DNA of 64,000 bases from Streptomyces tirandamycinicus (GCF_003097515.1 NZ_CP029188.1:682001-746000), one strand, 5' to 3'. Counted from the stretch's first letter, positions 44,073 to 53,698 are shown. Numbers and translations: made by a program. Notes: a model not told the origin generated them from the letters alone.

Positions 44073-46049
44073 CTACCCGGCGACCGGCAGGGTGACGCTG
44101 CTGACCCCGGCCCGGACGGCGAGCTCCGTCCCGGCCGGGTGGCGCAGGGTGTGGGCGTGGTCGGTGGAGATCAGCACCACGCCCAGCCGGTGGCCCTTCT
44201 TGAAGACGTAGTCCTGGGGCTGCATCGCCCACTCCAGCCGGTACTCGCGGCCCTCGACGACCCTGCTCTGCCGCTCGATCGAGTGCCGGTTGCGGATGTC
44301 CAGCCAGCCACGCGAGACGATCTTGAAGTCGGCCGTCTCGGTGCGGTGCCGGGTCCGGTAGGCGCATCCGGTGTCCCCGGGGACGCCCTCGCCGTAGCAG
44401 ACCTGCCGGCTGGTGTCGGTGACCGTGCCGGCCGTCGCCCGGGTGTCGGTCCCGTAGTCGACCAGCAGCGCGGTCACGTACGGCGACGAACCGTCGAGCG
44501 AGGCCCGTACCGACAGCTCCGGCACGCCGTTGACGCGGAGATCGGCCGGCAGCGGGCCGGTGGTGTACGCCAGCCGGTCGGGACGGGGGGTGCCCGGGTC
44601 GGCGACGAGCTGCTCGGCGGGGACGGTGCGGCCCCGGTCGGTCGCCGTCTGCCGCACGGGCTTCCCGGGCAGCGGGGCGAGCCCGCCCTCGTTCAGCCAC
44701 AGCCGGACGTCACGGGTGCCGCGGGCGGGCCAGTCGGACTGCCGGCGCCAGCTGAAGTCCGACTGCTCGACCTCGACGGCCGGTTCGGCGAGGGCGCCGT
44801 TGTCCAGCCCGTACAGCCAGTGGTCGAACCACAGGTGCAGCCGGTCGAGCCACTCCTCCATGCGCAGCGGCATCGGGTTGACGTGGCCCGCCTGATGGAG
44901 CCACAGCTTCCGGGGGACGTCGTGCTTCTTCAGCGCCTCCCACAGCTGCCCGAAGTGCCCCGTGCGCACGTTCCAGTCGTTGCCGCCGTGGACGAGGAAC
45001 ACGCCCGCCTTGATCCGGCCGGCGTCGCGGAGGTAGTCCCGCTCCTGCCAGAAGGGGGTGAAGTCGCCCGTCACCCGGTCCTGTTCGCGGGTGAGCCGGT
45101 CGATGACGGGCCGGCAGACCTCCCGGTCGGCGCGGGTGTGCACGTACTCGGCCAGGATGTCGGCGTCCTCGCCCTGGTAGCCGCCGGGCGCCACGACACC
45201 GCCGCCCGCGCGGTAGTAGTCGTACCAGGACGAGATCCCGGAGATCGGCACGATGGCCTTGAGCCCCTCGACGCCCGTCGTGGCGACGGCCGTGGGCAGG
45301 GTGCCGTTGTACGAGATGCCCATCATCGCCGTGTCGCCCGTCGACCAGGCCGCGCCCACCGGCCTGCCCTGCGGATCCCAGCCGCGGGCACGGCCGTTGA
45401 GCCAGTCGACCGCCGCCTTCGCGCCGAGGGTCTCGTTGCGGCCGCCGGAGGTCGGGCAGCCCGTCGAACCGCCGGTGCCGAGGCTGTCGACCTGGGCGAC
45501 CGCGTAGCCGCGCGGGAGGAAGTAGTTGTCCGTGTAGCCGGGCCAGGGCGCCGACGCCGCGGTCAGCCCGGAGTTCCCCTGCTCCTGCTCCAGCTCCTGC
45601 TCCTCGTACGGCGTCACCAGCCCGGGGACCCGCTCGCCGCCCGCTGGCCGGCGTCCCGCGGGCAGGCCGTCCACGTCCACGTCGACGTCGTGGTACCGGA
45701 CGTCGTTGCCGCCCGCCCAGTAGGGGCTGGCCTCGACGATGGTGGCGACCTTCAGCCCCGCGTCGGTCTCCTTGGGGCGCAGAATCCTCATCCGCACCGT
45801 GTCGCGGCGGCCGTCGCCGTCGCTGTCCACCTCGGTCTCGACGTCGACCTGCTGGTGGACCGCGTCGGCGCGGGAGAAGACGGGCTGGGTGCGGTTGCCC
45901 ACGATGCTCAGCGCCGGTTCGCCGGCAGCCCGGGCCGCCGGTGCGGGCAGCGCCGCCAGCAGCGACACGGCCAGCAGGGCCGTGCCCCATCCGTACGCCG
46001 TCCGGGCACGCGCCGTGTGGGCCTTGCCTGTTCGGGTGGGTCTCGCCAT
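44073..46049 (-). CDS. Secreted Xaa-Pro dipeptidyl-peptidase (S15)
   Basis: This 658-residue exported serine peptidase has a signal peptide (AYGWGTALLAVSLLAALPAPAARAAG). The S15/CocE alpha-beta hydrolase fold shows ATIVEASPYWAGGNDV, YAVAQVDSLGTGGSTGCPTSGGRNE, GISYNGTLPTAVATTG (nucleophile Ser in GxSxG), FLVHGGNDWNVRTGHF (acid) and LWLHQAGHVNP (His). The C-terminal jelly-roll follows. It removes Xaa-Pro dipeptides from peptides outside the cell. GGAGGGCACGA precedes the ATG. It has no partner genes. Confidence 0.92.
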   Translation of the reverse strand: MARPTRTGKAHTARARTAYGWGTALLAVSLLAALPAPAARAAGEPALSIVGNRTQPVFSRADAVHQQVDVETEVDSDGDGRRDTVRMRILRPKETDAGLKVATIVEASPYWAGGNDVRYHDVDVDVDGLPAGRRPAGGERVPGLVTPYEEQELEQEQGNSGLTAASAPWPGYTDNYFLPRGYAVAQVDSLGTGGSTGCPTSGGRNETLGAKAAVDWLNGRARGWDPQGRPVGAAWSTGDTAMMGISYNGTLPTAVATTGVEGLKAIVPISGISSWYDYYRAGGGVVAPGGYQGEDADILAEYVHTRADREVCRPVIDRLTREQDRVTGDFTPFWQERDYLRDAGRIKAGVFLVHGGNDWNVRTGHFGQLWEALKKHDVPRKLWLHQAGHVNPMPLRMEEWLDRLHLWFDHWLYGLDNGALAEPAVEVEQSDFSWRRQSDWPARGTRDVRLWLNEGGLAPLPGKPVRQTATDRGRTVPAEQLVADPGTPRPDRLAYTTGPLPADLRVNGVPELSVRASLDGSSPYVTALLVDYGTDTRATAGTVTDTSRQVCYGEGVPGDTGCAYRTRHRTETADFKIVSRGWLDIRNRHSIERQSRVVEGREYRLEWAMQPQDYVFKKGHRLGVVLISTDHAHTLRHPAGTELAVRAGVSSVTLPVAG

Positions 46050-46840
46050 TCGTGCCCTCCAGAGCCGGGGTTGGTGACGATCGGGGGACGGTCACGCGGT
46101 AGCGCGGACACATTCCACCCTGTGCACCCCCGCGGCACCAGACTCAACACCGGTTCCGTCGTGCCCCATTGCCCGGGCGGAGCGGTTCACACCGCCGCGT
46201 ACCGCCGTTCGGGCGACGGCGCCCCGGCCGACCGGGTCCGGGCCGTCCGGCCCGCCCGTCCCACCGGGCAGACGGGCCGCCGGGCGGACGGGCCGCCGCC
46301 CGGGGCGCGGCACCGCCGGGTTCCCGCCGGGGCGCCGCGGGGTGCGCCACGGGCCCGGACCCGCGCCGGCCGCCCGGAACGCCGCAGGTGACGACACCCC
46401 CGAACCATCCCGCTTACGGCCGGAAAAAGGGGGGTTGTTCGCACGGCGCTCGGCAACGCCGCACGCGACCGGAAAATGAGGTCGCGAAATGCCGGATTCC
46501 CATTCCCCGAAGTAACGCTCCGTAATGAGCGCCCAAAACAAGACAGGGTCGCACCCTCCGGGTCACCGCGCGCCGCACCCGGCCCGGCCGGGAACGACTA
46601 CGCGGAGCAACCACCACCGCCGTCATGACCAAAATGGCGGACAGTCATGCACTCCATGCCGCAAATCCGCTCGGGATAACAAGAGCGTCACAGCATCAGT
46701 CAGACCAGTGCTTTGATTCCATTTAGGCCCTTAGAGTCACCGCCAGTCACCGCGCCACCGGATTCCTTGCCAGTAAGGCTCCAGCGCTCGACTCGGCGCT
46801 CCATGGAGGAGCAGCCGTGCCAGGTGAAAGGACCAGATTC
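46050..46840. other. 791-bp divergent gap between peptidase gene and liv operon
   Basis: No gene is supported. The first 350 bp are GC-rich. From about 46410 to 46760 the sequence is visibly less GC-rich and should hold the liv operon promoter and leader. A small stem AGCGC/GCGCT lies just before the ribosome site. I could not settle a -10/-35 pair. Confidence 0.55.
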
Positions 46841-48073
46841 GTGCGTCAACGTTCGCTCATAGCCATGACCGCTGCTCTTGCCGCGGGGGCACTCACCCTT
46901 ACCGCCTGTGGCTCGCGCGACGACAAGGGCGGAGACTCGGCGGCCGGTGGCGACACCACCGTGGTCATCGGGGTCGACGCGCCGCTGACCGGCGACCTCT
47001 CCGCGCTCGGTCTCGGAATCAAGAACTCCGTGGACCTCGCCGCCAAGCAGGCCAACGAGAAGAAGTACGTCAAGGGCGTCACCTTCAAGATCGAGGCCCT
47101 CGACGACCAGGCCCAGCCGTCGTCGGGCCAGCAGAACGCCACCAAGCTCGTCGCGGACAAGGACGTCCTCGGCGTGGTCGGCCCGCTCAACTCCTCCGTC
47201 GCGGAGTCGATGCAGAAGGTCTTCGACGACGCCAAGCTCGTCCAGGTCTCCCCGGCCAACACCAACCCGGCGCTGACCCAGGGCCCGAACTGGAACACCG
47301 GGGACAAGAACCGCCCCTACAAGGCGTACTTCCGCACCGCCACCACGGACGCCATCCAGGGCCCGTTCGCGGCGCAGTACATCGTCAACAAGGCCAAGAA
47401 GACCAAGGCCTTCCTCATCGACGACAAGAAGACCTACGGAGCGGGCCTCGCCGCGACCTTCAAGGCCGAGTTCGAGAAGCTCGGCGGCAAGATCGTCGGC
47501 ACCGACCACGTCAACCCGGAGGCGAAGGACTTCAGCGCCGTCGCGACCAAGGTCAAGAACTCCGGCGCGGACGTCGTCTACTACGGCGGCGAGTACCCGG
47601 CCGGCGGCCCGCTGAGCAAGCAGATCAAGGACGCGGGCGCCAAGGTCGTCGTCGCGGGCGGCGACGCCCTCTACAGCGCCGAGTACATCAAGCTCGCGGG
47701 CGCCGGCTCCGCCGGCGACATCGCCACCTCGGTCGGCGCGCCCATCGAGGAGCTCGACTCCGCCAAGGAGTTCCTGGCCAACTACAAGAACGCCAACTAC
47801 AAGGAGGCGTACGAGGCCTACGGCGGCTACGCCTACGACTCCACCTGGGCGATCATCGAGGCGATCAAGAAGGTCGTCGACGACAACGACGGCAAGCTCC
47901 CGGACGACGCCCGCGCCAAGGTCGTCGAGGCCATGCAGAGCGTCTCCTTCGACGGTGTGACCGGCAAGGTCTCGTTCGACGAGTTCGGCGACACCACCAA
48001 CAAGCAGCTCACCGTCTACACGGTCGAGGGCGGCAAGCACAAGCCCGTCGAGTCCGGAACCTTCACCGGCTGA
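46841..48073 (+). CDS. livJ: Branched-chain amino-acid ABC transporter, substrate-binding lipoprotein
   Basis: This 410-residue periplasmic-binding-protein type 1 lipoprotein has a signal RSLIAMTAALAAGALTLTAC with lipobox LTAC. The LivJ-type fold shows VVIGVDAPLTGDLSALGLGIKNSVDLA, VLGVVGPLNSSVAESMQKVF, VSPANTNPALT and GGYAYDSTWAIIEAIKK. It delivers Leu, Ile or Val (or related compounds) to the membrane complex. The GTG at 46841 has AAAGGA about nine bases upstream; an in-frame GTG at 46817 is less likely. It is the first gene of the five-gene operon and is separated from livH by a hairpin. Confidence 0.93.
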   Translation: MRQRSLIAMTAALAAGALTLTACGSRDDKGGDSAAGGDTTVVIGVDAPLTGDLSALGLGIKNSVDLAAKQANEKKYVKGVTFKIEALDDQAQPSSGQQNATKLVADKDVLGVVGPLNSSVAESMQKVFDDAKLVQVSPANTNPALTQGPNWNTGDKNRPYKAYFRTATTDAIQGPFAAQYIVNKAKKTKAFLIDDKKTYGAGLAATFKAEFEKLGGKIVGTDHVNPEAKDFSAVATKVKNSGADVVYYGGEYPAGGPLSKQIKDAGAKVVVAGGDALYSAEYIKLAGAGSAGDIATSVGAPIEELDSAKEFLANYKNANYKEAYEAYGGYAYDSTWAIIEAIKKVVDDNDGKLPDDARAKVVEAMQSVSFDGVTGKVSFDEFGDTTNKQLTVYTVEGGKHKPVESGTFTG

Positions 48074-48102
48074 CCCGGCGAATCCCACTCCGCACACCCT
48101 GA

Positions 48103-48136
48103 CCGCGCGGGGCGCTGCACCCAGCGCCCCGCGCGG
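48103..48136 (+). terminator. Hairpin between livJ and livH
   Basis: A perfect 15-bp stem (48103-48117 with 48122-48136) has a CACC loop and lies 30 bp past the livJ stop. It is probably a partial terminator or mRNA-stabilising hairpin that keeps the binding protein in excess over the permease. Confidence 0.75.
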
Positions 48137-48171
48137 ACTCACACCCGTCCACAGTCTCGGAGGACAATGCG

Positions 48172-49101
48172 GTGAACGAACTGCCGCAGCAGCTGGTCAA
48201 CGGCCTGCTCCTAGGATCCATGTACGGGCTGGTCGCCATTGGCTACACGATGGTCTACGGCATCGTCCAGCTCATCAACTTCGCCCACGGCGAGATCTTC
48301 ATGACCGGGGGCTTCGGCGCCCTCACCGTCTGGCTGATCCTGCCCGGCGGCACCACCATGTGGGTGGCCCTGCCACTCATGATCATCGGCGCCGTCCTCG
48401 TCGCCACCACCGTCGCCATCGGCGCGGAACGCTTCGCCTACCGGCCCCTGCGCGGCGGCCCACGGCTGGCCCCCCTGATCACCGCGATCGGGCTCTCCCT
48501 CGCCCTCCAGCAAGCGGTCTGGGCCTGGTACCCGGAAGCCAAGTCCGCGCGTACCTTCCCCCAGCTGTCCGGCGGCCCCTTCCACATCGGCAACGTCACC
48601 ATCCAGACCGGCGACGTCTTCCTGCTGATCGCCGCCCCCGTCTGCATGGCCGTCCTGGCCTACTTCGTGAACCGCACCCGCACCGGGCGCGGCATGCAGG
48701 CCACCGCCCAGGACCCCGACACCGCCAAGCTCATGGGCGTCAACACGGACCGCATCATCGTGATCGCCTTCGCCCTGGGCGCCGTGTTCGCCGCGGTCGG
48801 AGCAGTCGCCTACGGCCTCAAGTACGGCATCGTCGACTACAAGATGGGCTTCCTCCTCGGACTCAAGGCCTTCACCGCCGCCGTCCTCGGCGGTATCGGC
48901 AACATCTACGGCGCCATGATCGGCGGCCTCGTCCTCGGCATCGCCGAGACCATGGCCACCGCCTACATCAACCACATCCCCGGCATGCAGCAGCTCGGCG
49001 GCCAGTCCTGGGCCGACGTCTGGGCCTTCGTACTCCTCATCCTCGTGCTCCTCTTCCGGCCCCAGGGTCTTCTGGGCGAGCGCGTCGCGGACAGGGCGTG
49101 A
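48172..49101 (+). CDS. livH: Branched-chain amino-acid ABC transporter permease LivH
   Basis: This 309-residue integral membrane permease of the LivH family begins NELPQQLVNGLLLGSMYGLVAIGYTMVYGIVQLINFAHGE. It has about eight helices, the cytoplasmic coupling loop GRGMQATAQDPDTAKLMGVN, and LGGIGNIYGAMIGGLVLG. The GTG at 48172 is preceded by GGAGGA. Its stop overlaps the GTG of livM (GTGA). Confidence 0.95.
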   Translation: MNELPQQLVNGLLLGSMYGLVAIGYTMVYGIVQLINFAHGEIFMTGGFGALTVWLILPGGTTMWVALPLMIIGAVLVATTVAIGAERFAYRPLRGGPRLAPLITAIGLSLALQQAVWAWYPEAKSARTFPQLSGGPFHIGNVTIQTGDVFLLIAAPVCMAVLAYFVNRTRTGRGMQATAQDPDTAKLMGVNTDRIIVIAFALGAVFAAVGAVAYGLKYGIVDYKMGFLLGLKAFTAAVLGGIGNIYGAMIGGLVLGIAETMATAYINHIPGMQQLGGQSWADVWAFVLLILVLLFRPQGLLGERVADRA

Positions 49102-50933
49102 GCACCATGACCACACAGACCAGCACCACGGCAGCCGCCGGCACCCGGCAGCTGCCCGGGCGCACCGCCCTCATCCCGCTGCCCGAGCGCACGGCACGCG
49201 TACTCGCCACCGGCGGCGGCGTCCTGACGGTCCTCAGCGCCTTCCTCGCCTGGACGTGGACGTCCGCCTTCCCCGGGGACCTCACGGTCTACGGCTACCC
49301 CGGCGGGCTCCAGTGGCAGGTGCTCGTCACCGGTGCCCTCACCACGCTGTTCGCCCTCGCGTCGTACGGAGTCAAGGGCACCCGCTGGCTCGCGCCGGCC
49401 GGTGCCGACGCCGCCCTCAGGCTCTCCGCCCTCGCGGCCTTCGGCACCGCCTGGTACACCATCGCCGCCATCAGCATCCAGCTCGGCGGCCCGATCAACC
49501 TCGAACCCGGCGGCGCCGTCGTCGGCGTGGCCACCCTCACCGCGCTGGTGGGCGCGTTCGCCCTGCCCTTCGAGCGGCCCGTCCTGCACCCCGCCGACCC
49601 CGAGGACACCGGCTGGGACAAGTTCGCCCACCAACTGGGCAACGGATGGAGCGTGTTCAGGGCCGCCCTCTCCGCCGGGACGCCGGCCCCCCTGCGCCCC
49701 CTGCCGTCGTACCTCGAGATCCTGATCATCAGCGGTGTCCTCGCACTCGCACTCGGCGTCTTCACCTACGGCATCGGCACCGAGTACGACGAGCTCTTCA
49801 TCGGGTTCCTGATCACCGCCGGCTTCGGGTTCGCCGCCCTCACCAAGGCGGGGCTGATCGCACGCGCCACCCAGCTCACCGGCAAGCACCAGAACCTCAC
49901 CATCGCCGGGGCGTTCATCGCCGCGGCACTCTTCCCCTTCACCCAGAGCGACGACCAGTTCGCCACCATCGGCGTCTACATCCTGATCTTCGCCACCGTC
50001 GCCCTCGGGCTGAACATCGTCGTCGGCCTCGCCGGTCTCCTCGACCTCGGCTACGTCGCCTTCCTCGGCGTCGGCGCCTACGCCGCCGCCCTGGTGTCCG
50101 GCGCCCCGACATCGCCGTTCGGCGTCCACTTCCCCTTCTGGGCCGCCGTACTCGTCGGGGCGGGTGCCTCCCTCGTCTTCGGCGTCCTCATCGGCGCCCC
50201 GACGCTGCGGCTGCGCGGCGACTACCTCGCCATCGTCACCCTCGGCTTCGGCGAGATCTTCCGCATCACCGTGATGAACACCGACGGCACCTCCGGACCC
50301 GACATCACCAACGGCTCCAACGGCATCGCGTCCATCCCGAACCTCAACATCCTCGGGTTCGACTTCGGCGCCGAGCACACCATCGCCGGATTCACCATCG
50401 GCCGGTTCGCCAACTACTTCTTCCTGATGCTGCTGATCATGGCAGTCGTCGTCCTCGTCTTCCGGCGCAGCGGCGACTCCCGCATCGGCCGTGCCTGGGT
50501 CGCCATCCGCGAGGACGAGACCGCGGCGCTCGCCATGGGCATCAACGGCTTCCGCGTCAAGCTGATCGCCTTCGCACTCGGCGCCTCGCTCGCCGGACTC
50601 GCCGGCACCGTCCAGGCCCACGTCACCTACACCGTGACGCCCGAGCAGTACCTCTTCGCCTGGCCCGTCCCACCGAACTCGGCGTTCCTGCTGGCCGCGG
50701 TCGTCCTCGGCGGCATGGGCACCATGGCCGGCCCGCTCGTGGGCGCCGCCCTGCTCTACCTCATCCCCAACAAGCTCCAGTTCCTCGGCGACTACCAGCT
50801 GCTCGCCTTCGGGCTCGCGCTCATCCTGCTGATGCGCTTCCGCCCCGAGGGCCTCATCCCCAACCGCCGCCGTCAGCTCGAGTTCCACGGGAACGAGGAA
50901 GCGCCCGCCACCCTCACCAAGGCAGGTGCCTGA
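49098..50933 (+). CDS. livM: Branched-chain amino-acid ABC transporter permease LivM, long form
   Basis: The 611-residue permease has a LivM core in its C-terminal 330 residues or so: ALGLNIVVGLAGLLDLGYVAFLGVGAYAAAL, GAPTLRLRGDYLAIVTLGFGEI, GRAWVAIREDETAALAMGIN (coupling loop) and VVLGGMGTMAGPLVGAALLY. The first 280 or so residues add extra membrane helices, as in other Streptomyces LivM proteins; E. coli LivM is about 425 residues. The GTG at 49098 overlaps the livH stop; an ATG at 49107 is the alternative. Confidence 0.93.
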   Translation: MSTMTTQTSTTAAAGTRQLPGRTALIPLPERTARVLATGGGVLTVLSAFLAWTWTSAFPGDLTVYGYPGGLQWQVLVTGALTTLFALASYGVKGTRWLAPAGADAALRLSALAAFGTAWYTIAAISIQLGGPINLEPGGAVVGVATLTALVGAFALPFERPVLHPADPEDTGWDKFAHQLGNGWSVFRAALSAGTPAPLRPLPSYLEILIISGVLALALGVFTYGIGTEYDELFIGFLITAGFGFAALTKAGLIARATQLTGKHQNLTIAGAFIAAALFPFTQSDDQFATIGVYILIFATVALGLNIVVGLAGLLDLGYVAFLGVGAYAAALVSGAPTSPFGVHFPFWAAVLVGAGASLVFGVLIGAPTLRLRGDYLAIVTLGFGEIFRITVMNTDGTSGPDITNGSNGIASIPNLNILGFDFGAEHTIAGFTIGRFANYFFLMLLIMAVVVLVFRRSGDSRIGRAWVAIREDETAALAMGINGFRVKLIAFALGASLAGLAGTVQAHVTYTVTPEQYLFAWPVPPNSAFLLAAVVLGGMGTMAGPLVGAALLYLIPNKLQFLGDYQLLAFGLALILLMRFRPEGLIPNRRRQLEFHGNEEAPATLTKAGA

Positions 50934-50935
50934 AC

Positions 50936-52099
50936 ATGACCACCGACACGATCACGAAGGCGACCGCGTCCGCCCCCGCGGGTGAGACGGTCCTCGACGC
51001 CCGCGGCGTCACCATGCGCTTCGGCGGCCTCACGGCAGTGCGCTCCGTCGACCTCACGGTCAGAAGCGGTGAGATCGTCGGTCTCATCGGCCCCAACGGA
51101 GCCGGCAAGACCACCTTCTTCAACTGCCTCACCGGTCTCTACATCCCCACCGAGGGCGAGGTCCGGTACAAGGGCACGGTCCTGCCGCCGAAGTCCTTCA
51201 AGGTCACCGCAGCCGGCATCGCCCGTACCTTCCAGAACATCCGCCTCTTCAGCAACATGACGGTGCTGGAGAACGTCCTGGTCGGCCGGCACACCCGGAC
51301 CAAGGAGGGACTCTGGTCGGCCCTGCTGCGCGGCCCCGGCTTCCACAAGGCCGAAGCCGCCTCCCGCAAGAGGGCCATGGAACTTCTCGAGTTCGTCGGC
51401 CTGGCGGGCAAGGCCGATCACCTCGCCCGCAACCTGCCCTACGGTGAGCAGCGCAAGCTGGAGATCGCCCGGGCACTCGCGAGCGAGCCCGGACTGCTCC
51501 TCCTCGACGAGCCCACCGCCGGCATGAACCCGCAGGAGACCCGGGCCACCGAGGAACTGGTCTTCGCCATCCGCGACATGGGCATCGCCGTCCTCGTCAT
51601 CGAGCACGACATGCGCTTCATCATGAACCTCTGCGACCGGGTCGCCGTACTCGTCCAGGGCGAGAAGCTCGTCGAGGGCGACAGCCAGACCGTGCAGAGC
51701 GACGAACGCGTCATCGCCGCCTACCTGGGCGAACCCTTCGAGGGCGCGCCCGGCGCTGAGGAGGCCGAAGAGGTCGCCCGGGCCGAGGCCGCCGCCGAAG
51801 CCACCGCTGCGGAGACGGAGGCCGAGACGGGGGCGCAGGCCCGGACGGAGACGGAAGCCACCGGGGCCGGGGCAACTGCGGACGGAACCACGGCCGCAGT
51901 GGCGGACTCGGACGCGGACACGGACGCGGACTCGGACTCGGACTCGGACTCGGACTCGGACGGCGGCAGCGGAGCCGACGCACCGGCCGCGCCCCACGCC
52001 GACGCGCCGGAAGCGACCGCCGACGCTGACACCGGCACTGGCACCGGCACCGGCACCGGCACCGCCCAGGCCTCCGGTACCCGCAAGGAGAACGACTGA
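50936..52099 (+). CDS. livG: Branched-chain amino-acid ABC ATPase LivG with long acidic tail
   Basis: Residues 1-265 or so are a LivG ATPase: Walker A GPNGAGKTT, Q-loop TFQNIRLF, signature NLPYGEQRKLEIARAL, Walker B LLLLDEP, H-loop IEHDM, and the family tail VIAAYLGEP. After EPFEGAPG a non-family tail of about 120 residues follows, rich in Ala, Glu, Thr and Asp. It includes an Asp-Ser repeat coded by gactcg hexamers and a Gly-Thr repeat coded by ggcacc. The frame stays open, and the stop overlaps the livF start by one base (TGATG), which confirms that the tail is translated. Confidence 0.93.
   Translation: MTTDTITKATASAPAGETVLDARGVTMRFGGLTAVRSVDLTVRSGEIVGLIGPNGAGKTTFFNCLTGLYIPTEGEVRYKGTVLPPKSFKVTAAGIARTFQNIRLFSNMTVLENVLVGRHTRTKEGLWSALLRGPGFHKAEAASRKRAMELLEFVGLAGKADHLARNLPYGEQRKLEIARALASEPGLLLLDEPTAGMNPQETRATEELVFAIRDMGIAVLVIEHDMRFIMNLCDRVAVLVQGEKLVEGDSQTVQSDERVIAAYLGEPFEGAPGAEEAEEVARAEAAAEATAAETEAETGAQARTETEATGAGATADGTTAAVADSDADTDADSDSDSDSDSDGGSGADAPAAPHADAPEATADADTGTGTGTGTGTAQASGTRKEND
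51918..51962 (+). repeat. GACTCG hexanucleotide repeat in livG
   Basis: Hexamers gacgcg, gacacg and gactcg run in frame and encode alternating Asp with Ser, Thr or Ala, including at least five consecutive gactcg units. A separate ggcacc hexamer run follows near 52031-52062. Confidence 0.88.
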
Positions 52100-52815
52100 T
52101 GACCGCACTTCTCGAGGTCGAGGACCTGCGCATCGCCTACGGCAAGATCGAGGCCGTCAAGGGCATCTCGTTCAAGGTCGAAGCGGGCGAGGTCGTCACC
52201 CTCATCGGCACCAACGGCGCCGGCAAGACCACCACCCTGCGCACCATCTCCGGGCTCCTCAAGCCCGTCGGCGGACAGATCAAGTTCAACGGCAGGTCGC
52301 TGCGCAAGGTCCCCGCCCACCAGATCGTCTCGCTCGGGCTCGCCCACTCCCCCGAGGGCCGGCACATCTTCCCGCGCATGACGATCGAGGACAACCTCCT
52401 TCTCGGCGCCTTCCTCCGCAACGACAAGGAAGGCATCGCCAAGGACGTCCAGCGCGCCTACGACCTCTTCCCCATCCTGGGCGAACGCAGGAAGCAGGCG
52501 GCCGGCACGCTCTCCGGCGGTGAGCAGCAGATGCTCGCCATGGGCCGGGCCCTGATGTCCCAGCCGAAGCTGCTCATGCTCGACGAGCCCTCCATGGGCC
52601 TCTCTCCGATCATGATGCAGAAGATCATGGCGACCATCGCCGAGCTCAAGGCGCAGGGCACCACCATCCTGCTCGTCGAGCAGAACGCCCAGGCCGCGCT
52701 CTCCCTGGCCGACCACGGCCATGTCATGGAGATCGGCAAGGTCGTCCTCTCAGGCAGCGGACAGGACCTGCTCCACGACGAGTCCGTCCGCAAGGCCTAC
52801 CTCGGCGAGGACTGA
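52099..52815 (+). CDS. livF: Branched-chain amino-acid ABC ATPase LivF
   Basis: This 238-residue LivF ATPase has Walker A GTNGAGKTT, Q-loop AHSPEGRHIFPRMT, signature TLSGGEQQMLAMGRAL, Walker B LLMLDEPSMGL and H-loop VEQNAQAAL. It pairs with LivG beneath LivH/LivM. The ATG overlaps the livG stop by one base. A hairpin terminator follows at 52834-52873. Confidence 0.96.
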   Translation: MTALLEVEDLRIAYGKIEAVKGISFKVEAGEVVTLIGTNGAGKTTTLRTISGLLKPVGGQIKFNGRSLRKVPAHQIVSLGLAHSPEGRHIFPRMTIEDNLLLGAFLRNDKEGIAKDVQRAYDLFPILGERRKQAAGTLSGGEQQMLAMGRALMSQPKLLMLDEPSMGLSPIMMQKIMATIAELKAQGTTILLVEQNAQAALSLADHGHVMEIGKVVLSGSGQDLLHDESVRKAYLGED

Positions 52816-52833
52816 CCCGCATCGGGAGACACC

Positions 52834-52873
52834 GGAGGCCCGCACACCGCAAACCGCCGGGGTGCGGGCCTCC
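52834..52873. terminator. Bidirectional terminator after livF
   Basis: A 12-bp perfect stem (52834-52845 with 52862-52873, ggaggcccgcac and its complement) encloses a 16-nt loop. It lies 18 bp past livF and 59 bp past the convergent regulator gene, so it can serve both. Confidence 0.8.
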
Positions 52874-52932
52874 TCCGTCCACCAGCGCCGGCCTCGGGTG
52901 CCCGCCGCACGCCGACGGCGCTGCCGGACGGA

Positions 52933-53598
52933 CTACTCCCGGTCCTGCCCCCTGGCCGCCTTCTTCTCCTCGGCGTCCTCGATGACCGCCTCCGCGACCT
53001 GCTGCATCGACAGCCGGCGGTCCATCGACGTCTTCTGGATCCACCGGAACGCGGCCGGCTCGGTCAGCCCGTACTGCGTCTGCAGAACGCTCTTCGCCCG
53101 GTCCACCAGCTTCCGCGTCTCCAGCCGCTGGGCGAGATCCGCGACCTCCTTCTCCAGCGCACGCAGCTCCGCGAACCGCGACACCGCCATCTCGATCGCC
53201 GGCACCACGTCGCTCTTGCTGAACGGCTTCACCAGGTACGCCATCGCCCCGGCGTCCCGCGCGCGCTCGACGAGATCCCGCTGGGAGAACGCGGTCAGCA
53301 TCAGGACCGGCGCGATCGACTCCTCCGCGATCTTCTCGGCCGCGGAAATCCCGTCGAGCACCGGCATCTTCACGTCGAGGATCACCAGATCCGGCCGCTG
53401 CTCGCGGGCGAGCTCCACGGCCCGCTGCCCGTCCCCGGCCTCGCCGACGACCGTGTACCCCTCTTCCTCCAGCATCTCTTTCAGGTCGAGGCGGATCAGG
53501 GCCTCGTCCTCAGCGATGACGACACGGGTCGTCATCGGCGGGACATGCGACGCGTTGCCGTCGTCGGCGACGGGCTGGGGCGGCTCGGGGGCGGTCAC
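52933..53598 (-). CDS. pdtaR: ANTAR-domain response regulator (PdtaR-like)
   Basis: This 221-residue two-domain regulator has a receiver with VVIAEDEALIRLDLKEML, phospho-Asp in VILDVKMPVLDG, LTAFSQ and YLVKPF. A coiled segment leads to an ANTAR RNA-binding domain (LETRKLVDRAKSVLQTQYGLTEPAAFRWIQKTSMDRR). ANTAR proteins act as antiterminators by binding paired hairpins in mRNA leaders. The cognate kinase (PdtaS type) is not in the window. The GTG at 53598 has GAGGAGC just upstream. Confidence 0.92.
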   Translation of the reverse strand: MTAPEPPQPVADDGNASHVPPMTTRVVIAEDEALIRLDLKEMLEEEGYTVVGEAGDGQRAVELAREQRPDLVILDVKMPVLDGISAAEKIAEESIAPVLMLTAFSQRDLVERARDAGAMAYLVKPFSKSDVVPAIEMAVSRFAELRALEKEVADLAQRLETRKLVDRAKSVLQTQYGLTEPAAFRWIQKTSMDRRLSMQQVAEAVIEDAEEKKAARGQDRE

Positions 53599-53658
53599 GG
53601 GAGCTCCTCGGTGCGGGGCTGGTGCTGCTGCCCATGAGCCTACCTAGCTGCGGTATGG

Positions 53659-53687
53659 TGGACGCGCAGAGGGTCAGGGGATACCTT
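53659..53687 (+). promoter_or_regulatory. Predicted promoter of the tRNA gene
   Basis: TGGACG (53659-53664) and TACCTT (53682-53687) are spaced by 17 nt. The start point would fall about 5 nt before the mature tRNA. Confidence 0.6.
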
Positions 53688-53698
53688 CGATTCTGCTA

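Noticed and set aside
48103..48136. ANTAR target (paired hexaloop hairpins) in the liv operon
   Set aside because: Only one hairpin with a 4-nt loop is present; ANTAR targets need two hexaloop hairpins.
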